Below are positions 12,401 through 24,600 of a stretch of DNA of 64,000 nt, piece by piece. Both the position numbers and the translations under genes were made by a program. Where the stretch lies: contig CM037845.1 of NCBI GenBank assembly GCA_021234535.1, positions 3,624,501 through 3,688,500 of the forward strand, in the 5' to 3' direction. The notes beneath the pieces were generated by a model that saw nothing but the letters and a program-made list of their open reading frames with translations, ran no database searches and was not told the DNA's origin. This DNA is from Stichopus chloronotus. Lineage: Eukaryota; Echinodermata; Holothuroidea; Aspidochirotida; Stichopodidae. Numbering within the stretch: position 1 is the stretch's first letter; each line of letters opens with the position of its first letter.

Positions 12401-15400
12401 TGTTTTTCGAGAGGTCAAGGGTGGAAACCCTTTGATCTACGAAATAATCATCTGAGGGGTTTAATAATTTCTGATCGAAGATCTAAAGCAAGTAATCCTA
12501 CCCATATCCATTAAATCTAATTTATACTGCAGCTCAAACACGAAGACAAATTTACTTCGTTAAATACTTAAACTGTTTGGAATATTGACTCAAGTTATGT
12601 AACTATGTTGTTTCAAAATTGGTTAAATGAGGTTTGGCCATGATCCGCAACCTTCCCTGTTCAACCACCAAGGTCTTGCGAGAAAAGGCTTTCTCTACAA
12701 GGCCTTTGTATACAAATCGCAAAACTATTTGTAACACGTCATTTTCCAGCAATCGTTAGACTCATCAAAATATTGAGGGTAGTGTGAGCCAAGGGAAAGT
12801 AGTCGGGTGAAGCCAAAGCTCCTCTTACGTGGAAAGTCCCTTTCCTAGCTGCATGGTCATGCTTTTTACAGCTCTGAATATTCATCATTGATCTCCAATC
12901 TGAATATTCATGAAGACACACACTCAGTGCACTATCATAACGAGCAGTGTGAACAACACGTAGGCCCATGTTCCTGTCCGATGTATGTAAGGAGTTATTT
13001 GTATTGTTAGGTTTAGTGCTTTCACACATAGTTTGTGAGGGCAGTATATAGAGAGTGGTTCACATCGTTGGAATTTGTCCTACCTGGACGGCGATAAGTG
13101 GCTCTCTAAAGTTTCGTCGGCTTTCTAAACTTTTCCAAAGTTAAATATCCAATTACCAAGAGCAACTGATACTCCAATTACCAGAGCAACCTGAATTAGC
13201 ATTTTATTGCCCACACACTGAGTATCATTTCCTGCAAGGGACATATAGTACCAGACTTAAAACAGTCATTTAAATGTTCAATACTTTGTTTACTCACGTT
13301 TCACATGTATTGGCATATTCCGTCTTGAATTTTAAGTCGCTACGTTATGCGTTAAAGACTACCGTACTGTCCATACTTCTTGCCATCCAGGGATACAGCA
13401 AACATAACTGAGGATTTTCTGTCGGTTTAGGACTATAGAGGATCATTTGGTACGCCAACGTTTGAACAAACTCATTTCTCGGGAGTTTTCGTAAACGCCA
13501 GGGCCTGCGGGCAGTGAACATTCAGATGAATTCCCACTAAAAGTACTGTTTAAAAACGACATTTAAACTTTATTTCATGTATTTGTCACCCGGGTCCAAA
13601 CGTCCACACATACTACATCCCTCATGTCACCGACAGTGACTGCACCACGTACCAGTTTATCCCCTCTCACACAAAGATCTTGGAACCAACTATAGTGTGT
13701 GTCACCAACCCTCGAAACATCGCAGATGAGATTAAAGTAAATCATTGAAATTTTGCCTTAACATAAGCCTTTGCATTAAGTTGACGCAGACTCCATGCTC
13801 CCTCCCCCTCCCCCCCCCCTCACCACCAACTCTTCATCGATTTTCTTTTCCTAATATTTGTTTTATCTTGTTTTGGTTAAATTTGGAGTAATTCATATTT
13901 CGTCGATTCTTCTGTTCCATTTTTTTTTTTTATTTTTTTTTTTTACTTTATGCAGATGGTACATCGGTGCAGACTTCATCGCAGATAGTAACAAGCCTTA
14001 AAGGAATCTTGTCAACTAGTTAGATTATGTCGAGTGAATTACCTCACCACTTAAGAGAAAAACAAATACATGGCATCCATCACATGACGAAAAGATGACG
14101 GCCGTGATTTCGTATCAATAATGCATCTTTCGAAAATTAAAATAAAATCAATCCTACCAATTCAACAATAAGGGAAAAAAATCGCTTGGGATGGATGAAC
14201 AAGTATGTTTCAGCTGACATATCAAAAAGCGTTAATGTCTCCCCTCGGAATTAAAGTTACTCCCCCCTCCCTCAAAGTGCTTGGAGGCGGATTTATCTAA
14301 GCCTAATCCAACCTCACCCTTCATAATGTTGCAGTACCTGGTCCATGAACTACCACTCTTACTAATAAACTGATCATTCTTCAGCCTGAAGGGCTGTTAG
14401 ACGTACATTCGTTTTTTGCCCCGAGAGCATAAACCAGTCCTCCGTTTGATCACTTGAGTTACCTATAGCTCATTTCCATCATTCAGACATCGCAGCAGCC
14501 TATAGTCACATTTGCTTGTCTTTTTAATGAGTTGTTTCATCACAGTGAACAATTATGTTCCTTAATTATTACACCAGGCATTCGAGCCAACGTCATACGA
14601 TTTCTGTCTACTGTAGATGTGTATAATGAGATGTCACTGACTCGAAAACTTTAATAGCATAAAAAATGTTGGTTGTGTCCCCGAGGAAATCCATACAAAA
14701 AGACGTAACAACCAATCAGAGATTAGTTGAGAGGCTTTAAAAGGGGTGTAGGGGGCGTGACGATTCGACGGTGTTGGAAGTAACTCGTTTCCTGTGTTTG
14801 TGTTCGTTAGTTTTTTTTTTTGTTTTTGTTTTTTTCTGGGAGCACGCATGCTTTCAAGACCAAGTGGTAAATATTAAAGAGTCATTCCCTTCAATGCTTT
14901 TATATTTTCATTGATCCGTCATATTCAGGTCATGTTGCAATTAACGAACTGTGAAATGATCTGTATAACAGATAAATGAGCCCAATGGATCGCTGGTTGA
15001 TGTTACTTAGTAATGAAATCATTACGTTCAATGTTAACCATTTTTATCACGAATATATATCTCCCCTAAGACGCTATCTTTCCCTCATTTGTTTTTATTC
15101 CAATTGCGTAAGACTGATGCAAATTCATGACTTCCCAACACACATTTAAAAAAAAAAGACATCATTCCGTTTTCTGTCGGGACTTTTTCCCCCTCATTTG
15201 CAACTAAGTTTACGATCGCATCTCGTTACAAGTCTATTAATAGAAAATAACAAAGTCATCATGTAAACCGCTAAGCCTCCGGCATTTTGTTTTCTATTCA
15301 AAAGGGGAAAAAAAATTCATAACTGTTGTTTTATGGCTACTCGTCGAAGGTTATCACTGGCAGAGCAGTATGATTTAGGACCTCATACTGCAGGGTAAAC

Positions 15401-16159
15401 ACCTGCATTTCAACATATTCGTTCTGTAAAAGTAGGAGGCTTTTCGGGTATTTCTTTGCGAAACATATCGACGTCGAGATTCTTTGGCTTTTCTCTATTT
15501 TGAGGCTTACTTGATTTTGATATATTATGATACAAAAAAAAAAGAGAAAAGAAAAAAGAGTTAACATCCTTGAAACCACGTCTACTGCATCAACGGGAAC
15601 ACTCCTTAATTCCAACACATGAGATAAATACTCTCGTAATATTTACATCACAGCTGACATTGTCCGCTAACTTCAAGATGAAAACGATCTGGTGTAGGAT
15701 GGGGCAAACGGGGGTGTTCCGGAAACCAACTTATTTCTTTCTTTTATTTCTGATCACTTGAATACTTTAAATGAATAGACGGCGGATAACGTTTCATTAA
15801 TTAAACTCTAAAACAAAGGCGAAAGGGACAGAGCTAAAATAAACGTTTATTACATAAAAATTCGAAGTTCGTATATTGCAATTTTTTAAACAGAAGGTTC
15901 ACTTGAGTTTTGGGGTAATTTTTATTTTTCCGAGGAAGTACTACTTCCAACTGGAAATAGGTCCGGGTGTGAAGTCACTTTTACAATACACACCAGTAAA
16001 CCGTATCAGAGTAGTCACGCGATCATAGTTGCGATATATTTGCAAGTTTTTTTAATGGTCCGGAAATTCGCAAATGTGCGGACGATGTTGGTCATAGGCC
16101 TAGAACAGGGAAATATGCGGTACAATGAACATATCGGAAATCACGCTATCTTTATCTTA
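9481..16159. other. No gene seen
   Basis: The stretch contains a short CT microsatellite at 10078-10097, poly-C near 9625 and 13801, and poly-T near 13920-13945. Open frames of up to 96 codons were examined and none resembles a known domain. Confidence 0.5.
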
Positions 16160-16720
16160 GTTAAACTATCTCAAGCCACACCCCCATGTATCAATCAGAA
16201 TATCCGATGACCCACCCTCCATCCATTCTGAAGCCACAGCTTATGGTACTGTACTAGAGCATCTGCAACCCTACCTCCAAATCGTAATTAACCGACTGGA
16301 GCCACGCCCATGCACTATTCCAACATCTGAAGTCCCACCCGCGTGCTCTGAGTCACACCTTCCACGCACGATTAATCAAAATATCTGAAGCCGCGCCCCT
16401 GTGTGTAATTATTCAAGTATCTGAAGACAACTCCTCCCACGTAGAAAGCCCATGGTCTCCAGCCACAACTTACCGTTATTTTTACACCCTTAAGACACCC
16501 CTACACTCCACATAGTCAATAAAATATCTGAAATTCACCCCCCTCCCACCATGCAATAATTTTAGGCGATCATCTACTCTCACTCAGTAACTTCAATTGG
16601 CTATCTATACCCCCATACTACTAACACTTTTATCACAATATCTTAAGTCGTCCTTCCCAGTTTTCACAATATTTTAAGCCACTAATTTCATCCCAAGCCC
16701 TCGCAAACAGCATTTACCTT
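16160..16720. repeat. Degenerate tandem repeat with the motif TATCTGAAGCC-C-CCC
   Basis: The motif ATATCTGAAG followed by a C-rich segment (CCACGCCCATG, CCGCGCCCCTG, TCCCACCCGCG) recurs every 40 to 60 bases. Copies are too diverged to fix the unit length by eye. Confidence 0.6.
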
Positions 16721-17489
16721 GCTCTTAGTTATTGGGACCTGCTACGGACAGTGACAGTCAACATTTTCTTTCCGTGCAAAATTACACAAACTGACACTAC
16801 AAATTACATGAAAAACTTTGCAGTTTCATTCTTTCCATTTTTTTACTTTTCTCAAGAGGAGAAAAACAAAAACAGTTTCAGCCTTTATGCAAAAACATGA
16901 AAAACGTGAACTATTTGTCAGAATACTTTGGAAAGAAGAAAACAGTGAAAAAGTAAACCAAACATGAACAAAGAATGCATAATGATTATGTCATTGGCTG
17001 AGTTGTGTCAAACCTCTTAAAAAAAATACTTAGGTTAACTGATCTCAGCTTTGGATGAATGAGTTTATATTAAATTAGTTATCAATAACTGAAACTTGAA
17101 TTTCTGCTTCACATCCTCAAGAGGTCCACTAACTTGCCACACAACACATGTTCAGTCATATGCATCCTTCTGATCTGGACTTTTTGAGGTACTCATGATA
17201 ATGCCGTGACAGAAAAGATACTCTGGTTCAATAATTAGTAATGGCTGTCCCATAGTCCAAGAAAATGCAAATATTTACGAAAATCTTCAAACTACGATCT
17301 AGTGCAAATGGCCAGAATAAAAAAAAACTGTTTTGATGACATGTAATCATGCCAGCTAACTTTCTAAGCACTCTCTCTCAGCATTAAAAAATGTCACACT
17401 GTAATGAGTTTATGAAGAGGACAATTATCAGATCTGGGTGTTTGGAAGAACACAAATAAATGTAAACTAACAAGTGCACCTTTTCAAAA

Positions 17490-18330
17490 GTTAATACGAA
17501 ACAATTCTCCTTCCTTAGTTCAGCAAACACTTCCTAGTGTTACACTCACTGTCCCTACCAAGTTCAACCTCATACCAGTTCCACATCCATCAGTGACACC
17601 TGTCCTGTGTTCTTTCCTTTTAGTTTCTCCCTCCTTTGGTGACCACCATCAAGTTTCCCCACTTTCAGTAACACCTCCCCTTCAGTCCCCTTTTTTTTCA
17701 GTTCACTTCTCCTGCAGCACTTGCCCCTTTTAGTTCCCTCTCCAGACGTGTTCATCACCCAGGGCCCTCTCTTTTATTACTAACCATACTCTCGCTTCCA
17801 GTTCTGTCTCAGTTCCCTCCTTTTGCAACCCCCCCTCCCGCGAACCAGTTTTTCCAATTCATTTCCCCATCTTTTTCTGTTCCTTTTCAGTGCCCCACAC
17901 CTTGTAGTAACATCTCGAGAGTTCCCACCATTTGATATACCATCCTACAATGTCCCCAATTCAGTGTCCCCAATCCCCTCAAGCACCTCCCAGATCCCTA
18001 TTTATCAGTGCCTCCCATTCAGTGCTTGTGTTTCATTACCCCTTCTCCTTTCGGCTCTTCCGCCCCTCTATTTCCCTTTCTCTCAGTGACACCATTCAAA
18101 GTCCCCCCTTTTCAGTTCCCCATCCTTCATTGACCTCCATTTAAAGCTTCCTATTTTAGTGCTCCCACTCTCCCCCCCCCCCCCCCTCCTATAGTAACAC
18201 CTAAAATGTCAAATACCCACACCATTCACTGTCCCACATCCTAAGTTCTGAATGCAGTACCCCCAGTCCAATTTCTAACTTTTCAGTGCCCAGTTTTGAT
18301 GTTCCTCTTCCGATGCTTCCTCCTTTGGTG
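17490..18330. repeat. Pyrimidine-rich degenerate repeat with TTCAGT-CCC motifs
   Basis: The plus strand is strongly C/T-biased for over 800 bases. TTCAGTTCCC, TTCAGTGCCC or TTCAGTGTCCC recurs every 20 to 40 bases, with a poly-C run near 18173. Proline/serine-rich open frames here are products of the composition. Confidence 0.65.
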
Positions 18331-20660
18331 TATGTCGTTATCAGCACATCTTGGTTCTCAAACATGGGAAGTCAAATAAAGGGAATCAACAAGCGAGATG
18401 AAAAAAGAGTCTGCTTTATATCTGCCTTTGCCGCTTTTCAGTTGAGACACTTTTAATTCATAGCCTATTCGCAAACCATGTTTGCATAGGATGGAACCAA
18501 ATACAGACCCAAATTGATGAATTAAGTGATTAAGTTGGAAGGCGAGTGAGTGAGTTATTCCGTGGGTTTCAGATTTACCTCATTTTGTAGTTAGGTTTCT
18601 TGATACGCCTTTCTTGGTTAAGAGGATCAGCCAACGTCATATGGGATTGTTATCGTTGATGTATGTACCAGACGATAAACCTTATTGACAAAGTATTACC
18701 TTACCATCAGTACCAAAGTATGGTGTGACATGATTCTGACAAATTCGGCTGAAAAATGTTTTCAAATCAGGATAATTAAGTCATTTTGCATTCTTCTAGA
18801 ATTTTGGGACTTGTATTTCCTTTGTATCTTGTATGTCTTTAAAGAAACACAAAAAAAAAAAAGTAGCGAAGCAGCCGCAACATAGTGGTGACGACACGGC
18901 GATAACATAGCACGGTCCAGATCTATGACTGACACAACACGTTACTCATATGCCGTTATTCTTATCGTTTCCGGTAAAATGAAAAATGACGAAAATATAG
19001 TTTGGATTTCATCTGTGCTTTGGCTGAACTTCCTCAGAGGGAGACTAATATTCGAGCACATCCCAAACTTTCTTCATCTGTTTTACAGTCAGTTTGAACT
19101 TTCCAGTCAATTTTACCTTTTGCTGTGGAAGAAAGAGTGAATGAAAGTTAAAGTGATTTTTCCAGTAATATGAGACAGGAACTGCCAAAGATGGGAGGCA
19201 TTTATCAGCTGCTGAAAAAACATGGCAAAAATCAACTGTTCAATATGACATCAATAACTATGTAAATAGTAACAGGAATCACTCTACCGGCCGAGAGCTG
19301 CAATTTCACACGGCATGACAACATTGTCTTCGCATCAAAAGACAAGTTATTTCATCACTAAAAATATGGTTCTCATTCACCTGAGGAGAAAAATATTCAA
19401 AACAAATAACAAAAGCAAACGAAAGAAAAGGGGGGAAAAAAGAAAAAAAAAAGAAAATAGACAAATATTACAAAGGAAAAGGGAAAAAGTCTGCTAAGTG
19501 CGTGTAAAATAACAACAAGAAAAGAAAAAAGAAGAAACCGAGAAATCAGTGAGAGACGAACGATTGACGAGGAGCAAAAACGTCTTTAGATGTAATGGCA
19601 ATGATGGATGAAGACACTTTGGCCTTGGAAGTAACAGCTGCTCTTAAAAGATTCGAGTAAAGAGATATAAGAGGAGATAACAGACCAACAAGTCATCTTG
19701 TTCATGTCTGCTGAAGATGAAGATGAGTTCCCCAAGGGTCTCCATCATCAGATGAAGATTTTTTTTTCTTTTGTCTTGATGAAGACTTTTCTTTCTTTTT
19801 TTTTTTTTTTTGGCAATATGCTGGATGAAGCTACTTGATGCATGAACAAAACTTTTTGATGGTATCCTGACATTTGTGGGAAAAGATTCTGACAGCACGA
19901 GGTAACACTCCAGGGCAAGAGAGACGGTTACTCACTCTATGAAAAAAACCGCAGCTATTAGACTAAATAACTGTGAAACAAAAACATGATGACAGAAGAT
20001 AATAGATGGAGAGTTTGACAGACTCAACAAAAATACTTCCATCTCTTACAAATTCTCTAGTGTTAATAAACTCTTTTGACTAATGCTACTTTAGGCTGAG
20101 GCTTAAAGCTTGAGTAGCATTTCAAATAAATTCATTACAAATTCTATTTCTTCACCAGATTACCTAGTTTACGAAGACTCAGTACTTGTTGATCAACCTA
20201 GATACATCTTGTTTATGACTTGAAGGTTTAATTCAAACTTAATTTCATTACCTGCAACCACTCATCATGCACTTGTCTATCCTTCCCATCATGCAACTGT
20301 CTTCACTTGGAAATCACTTTCTTGTAAAACATTGTCATATGGAGTACTTTTTACCCAGCATGCAACATTTTTTGGGGGGTCCTTTTCACAACTATGATAT
20401 CTTTGAATCCAGCCTCTATGTAAAAGGGGATTGGGAAACTTCCTCTCAGGGTATGGAAAGGTAAAATGCAGGGGGTGGGATCTTAAGTGGATCAGATAAA
20501 AAACAAATCTGGATTGAAGTCATCTGGAAGTTAAAAATTATGGACTGATTAGAATTCAAATTACGGCAGATGCGTAAAGTAGCATATAAAAGGTGTAAAA
20601 AAACCATAAAACGACTAAATAGACAATAGACAACTTAATCAGAGTAACAACTGCAGATAT
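18331..20660. other. No gene seen
   Basis: The stretch is AT-rich, with purine-rich A/G runs around 19,400-19,560 and a poly-T run near 19,797-19,812. It may include the 3' flank of the RNF17-like gene, but no exon is supported. Confidence 0.5.
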
Positions 20661-20945
20661 AGCTCTATGAGAGCATAGAGCTTTACAAAAGAGTATACCT
20701 TTAAAGGAGGATATGTCTTTAAGGGTATGATCAACCTTTATTGGAGGATATACTCTATGGGAGGACTTACGGCAGGAGAATGTAGCTTTACGAGAGGATA
20801 TGTCATCTTCATGGGAGGATTTATCTTCACAGGAATACATGCACATATTCACGAGAGGGGATATCTTTACAAAGGGTATATTTTTATAAGATACATCCTT
20901 ACAAAGGGGAAATAGCTTCAAGGGAGGATATGCAGTCGTGAACAA
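20661..20945. repeat. Degenerate repeat with the motif GGAGGATATG-CTTTA
   Basis: GGAGGATATGTCTTTAA, GGAGGATATACTCTATGG, GAGAGGATATGTCATCTTC and similar segments recur every 20 to 35 bases. The open frames across it follow from the repeat. Confidence 0.65.
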
Positions 20946-21463
20946 CTATGGAGCCTGTCTCCATTAAATCATGAAAAAATATTCATGTACATAGCAAAGA
21001 TAAGCGACAAAAGCAGAAACTAACTCAACCAAAAATGATACTCACAGTTGACAGATAATATGTTTTATAAATCAAAGTGTCATTAACATTGAGTCACACT
21101 CCTACAAAATTTGAAGTTCAAAATGCTTGTTTGTCAGTTTAGCAACTTGCAGCCATTGCTGAAGAAAAGGAAGCAAAATGTCACCAAAGTTTTGTATGAT
21201 TAACCTTCCTTGCATCATTCATTTCTTAAGTTCCTCTGTTCCATTAATAGCAAATATAGAACAAAAAATTACCCCTTTATAAGTGATAGCTGCTTACCAA
21301 TCACAGCATCAAAGGGCTGGGAGCTCACTTCAAATGACATACAATTTCATTTGAGAATCTACATTACCAATGTCTTTGGCTGTGGTTCTCATATACCATT
21401 TAAATTGTTAATTTTCCTTTGATGCTTAAATGTTAATGAAAGTTCAAAATTACGACGTTTACT
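20946..21463. other. 3' flank or 3' UTR of the RNF17-like gene
   Basis: This stretch lies directly downstream of the stop on the minus strand. No AATAAA was seen on that strand within this stretch, and the transcript end is not determined. Confidence 0.4.
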
Positions 21464-21607
21464 CTACCTCGAGTAGTCTGAGAATCCAACGTCGACATCA
21501 GCCAGTCCCATCTCGATGAGACTCAAGAACATCGGAGCTCCCCTCCGGATTCCTCCGTCGACAAACTCACAGGAGTAGAGGCTGATGATGGGAATATCTC
21601 CATCCTC
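21464..21607 (-). CDS. rnf17: Exon 30: Tudor 5 C-terminal end and stop
   Basis: The exon reads EDGDIPIISLYSCEFVDGGI, then PMFLSLIEMGLADVDVGF and DYSR before TAG. LIEMGLAD is the expected end of the nuclease-like half, so the stop completes the domain. An AG|GTAGAG donor overlaps the stop, but I see no further exon below it. An AATAAA on this strand at 20737-20742 is a possible but distant polyadenylation signal. Confidence 0.83.
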   Translation of the reverse strand, partial: EDGDIPIISLYSCEFVDGGIRRGAPMFLSLIEMGLADVDVGFSDYSR

Positions 21608-24600
21608 CTGGAAAAGTAAGGAAAAAGAAAATGACGTTGAAGACAACATTCAGAGACAGAGAAAAGTTCAATTTGATGCTGCTGCCTGGTATTCTCATCC
21701 TTAAAATAGACAAATTGTATTTGATTATTGACCGATTAAGAGAGCAAAATAGTGGATACTTCAGTATCCTTTTATTGCTCAGACATTTTGAGATTCTAAC
21801 CATGCCAATGATTTTTTAAGTTCTTTACTCTGTACAAAGGCTAACACCTGCTGTTGGGTTAAGATTGCATCATTAGAAGGCAGACTCCCAAGACAAAATA
21901 GTGGGAACAAAATTCTACAGCAGTCAACCCATTTTGATTAACAGAAGTTATAAAGGCATTGCAGACACTGAAACTTATAGTATCTAGGGCCTCTTAGAAA
22001 TCAAAGAATGAGCATACTATGAGAGAAGTATCTGGTTCTCAGGTTTTTCATTATTAATACATTACTCCAAACCTTGAATTATTATTCCAGTTTTTAAATG
22101 TTTTGTTTTCTTTGGTTTGAATATTTTTAATGTTTGTCCCATAAAAGAAAACAAAACCTCCAGATAAACATCAACCAAATTCTCAAAGACAGAATGGCAG
22201 AGAAGTTGTTGTTAATGCAGCAGAAAAAAAAATTCAGAGTCTCTTTAAAGATGAAAATTTATGGAATCAACAGGTCACAAAATAATTGCGTTATGACTGA
22301 CCAAGAACTGGCAGAAGATGTTCAAAAGGATGGCAGCCATCCTTGCATAATTCCCTATTTTTAGAACAAACATATCTTCTCATCAAACTTATTTATTTAC
22401 TTTTTTTTGTGACAAAACGTATCATTTCAATCGAATTTGTCTCCCGAGCCACTGTATCCTCTTGATGGACACGTCGATAAAGATCAGAAACCGCATGATT
22501 GTTATAACAACCTTTACATCGGTGAAGATAGCGATAGAACTGGATAGGGTGACCTATCAAGGAACTGGCACAGGCTTACAGTTACAGATACATCACACAC
22601 GAACTGGTTTTACGCTGGCGTCAGCTTGACATTTAACTCACCAAAACAGTTGCCAGAAATATTTTGTTTTTGATCAGCTGGACCATGGCATTCGTAGATG
22701 CAACTGGCCAATCGGAATTCTCGGAGACGGGAAATCCAGGAGGAATCTGGGAGGGCGCTTTCAATCCTTCAATCCTGCAGAGTCTACATTGAGTGGGTAA
22801 CTCCAGGTACTGCTCAGGCAGCTGACAAATTCTAAAACGGAAGACAAGACCATTTGCGAAGGTAAGTGAACTGCTAGATTTTTCATCTTGTGAATGCAAA
22901 CAAAAACAAATGAAGCAAGGAAAGAGGGTAAAATGACTGACATTCAGCACATTCAGGCGATATTAGAGGGGCCTTCCAACATTGCAGAATAGTTTAGCTC
23001 CTTCTGAAATTATCAGCAGAGCTTTGCTGACATCACAGGATAGCTTTGTAAACTGATAGTCACTATACAACAAAGTTTCCAAAGAAAGATTAAAGTGTAC
23101 CTTAAGTGTAGGATTACAAGAAAATGTATTTTAGGTTAGAAAACAAATGTTATTCAACCAACTAACATCTAACCATTGACCATGCATTATCCAACAGATA
23201 ATAACACAGTCAATTTCAGAGTAAAATCACCAGTTGATGACCACAATAAAACAGTAGATTGACAGTGACTTGTAGTCTGCTATCCAACATACACACAAAG
23301 CGATGGTTAAAAGTGAATAACATTCAACTTGAAGTCTACAGACCTAGGCCTAGCCTAGGGGCTACTAAAAAGTGAAACATGGACTACATGTACAAAAATA
23401 TAAATCATAAATAAATATATATATGTAACAACACAGTGATGTCACTGGTAATTGTTCTTACGGTAATCCCACCCCTCTAAATTTCACAATTGTGTCGCAC
23501 AAAAGGGTTATTCAGCAGATTTGATATAGCCTACCAGGATGAGCATTTTTTCTTTGTTGATTTCAAGGAGAAGTTAAAAAACAAGTCCACATGTTTCATA
23601 CAGGGGACTGAGGACACAATTGTAAAACTCCCACAGTCAAAGGCACAGGGTCCGTACACGGTGAGTCAATTAACATAAGGCTACGCCTAAGCCCCGGTAA
23701 TGTAATAGAGGAAGTTGCTCTCACAAACTAAATCAACTTTACTAATACTACTGCTGTCACTACAGCTAAGGGTGAGACATCAAACATGTTCAAGCTTTTT
23801 GCTAAATGTACTGTTCCAACAATCTGTAGCTTTTTATTTAAAAAAAAGGTAGGATAACCCTTGACGCATAAGGTTCTTGAACTTAATGTAGTTCACCTAT
23901 ATACGAAATATCAGATCTATCCAAGCTTCCCTTGTTGAGAATCGTGTTTACATTGTAGGCGGCACAAACATGCATACAGACACATACACTGCTGTGTGAT
24001 TACAGAGGTTACCATTTATCACCAAAACCAAAAAGTGCAACAAAATAGACTGAATTTTATCACCAATGAAATGTCTATCAACTAGAGCAATTAAAATCAG
24101 TAACTTGAACAGGGAAGGTGAAATTGAGTAGCAATATGAAAACAATCTAAGCCTAAACTTCACGAAAAATATGAGCCAGAGATGTCAATCGAGATAGTTT
24201 CACTCAAAATTCCTTCTATTAGTGACTAAGACTTGCCTGTCCAATGGCAGATTTTCGATGGTGCCGTAGTCCACGAATCTAACCAAACAATGGATGGTAG
24301 CGCCCTCGCTGACAGACAGAATCTCTCCACGATACCACTGTTTGTCTACGCTGTAAAAAGCAAGACATGGCAAACCTGCCAAGTAAAAAAAGTAAAAAGT
24401 TGTCTGTGTCAGAATATTTATTTACCGGATATATGTAGGTAAAATATATGGGGGAAGACTGAATCCCCACAACAAAAGCACAATTTCTAAAGCTTAACAA
24501 ATGTTCACATTTCATTGACTACCTTGGCAATCTACCACCAAACAAAACCAGTCTACCACCAAACAAATCAACTTACCATCAAGCAAAACCAATGTGCCAC

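Noticed and set aside
12739..13029. 96-codon minus-strand open frame
   Set aside because: It has no recognisable domain, no neighbours and no clear splice signals; this length is expected by chance in 64 kb.
17823..18144. Pro/Ser-rich open frames
   Set aside because: They are a composition effect of the pyrimidine-rich repeat; two overlapping frames look equally coding.
20556..20945. 129-codon minus-strand open frame
   Set aside because: It spans the GGAGGATATG repeat and has no family resemblance or splice support.
21464..21466. Possible further exon after the AG|GTAGAG donor overlapping the stop
   Set aside because: The C-terminal domain is already complete (LIEMGLAD) and no in-phase continuation was seen below 21,464.
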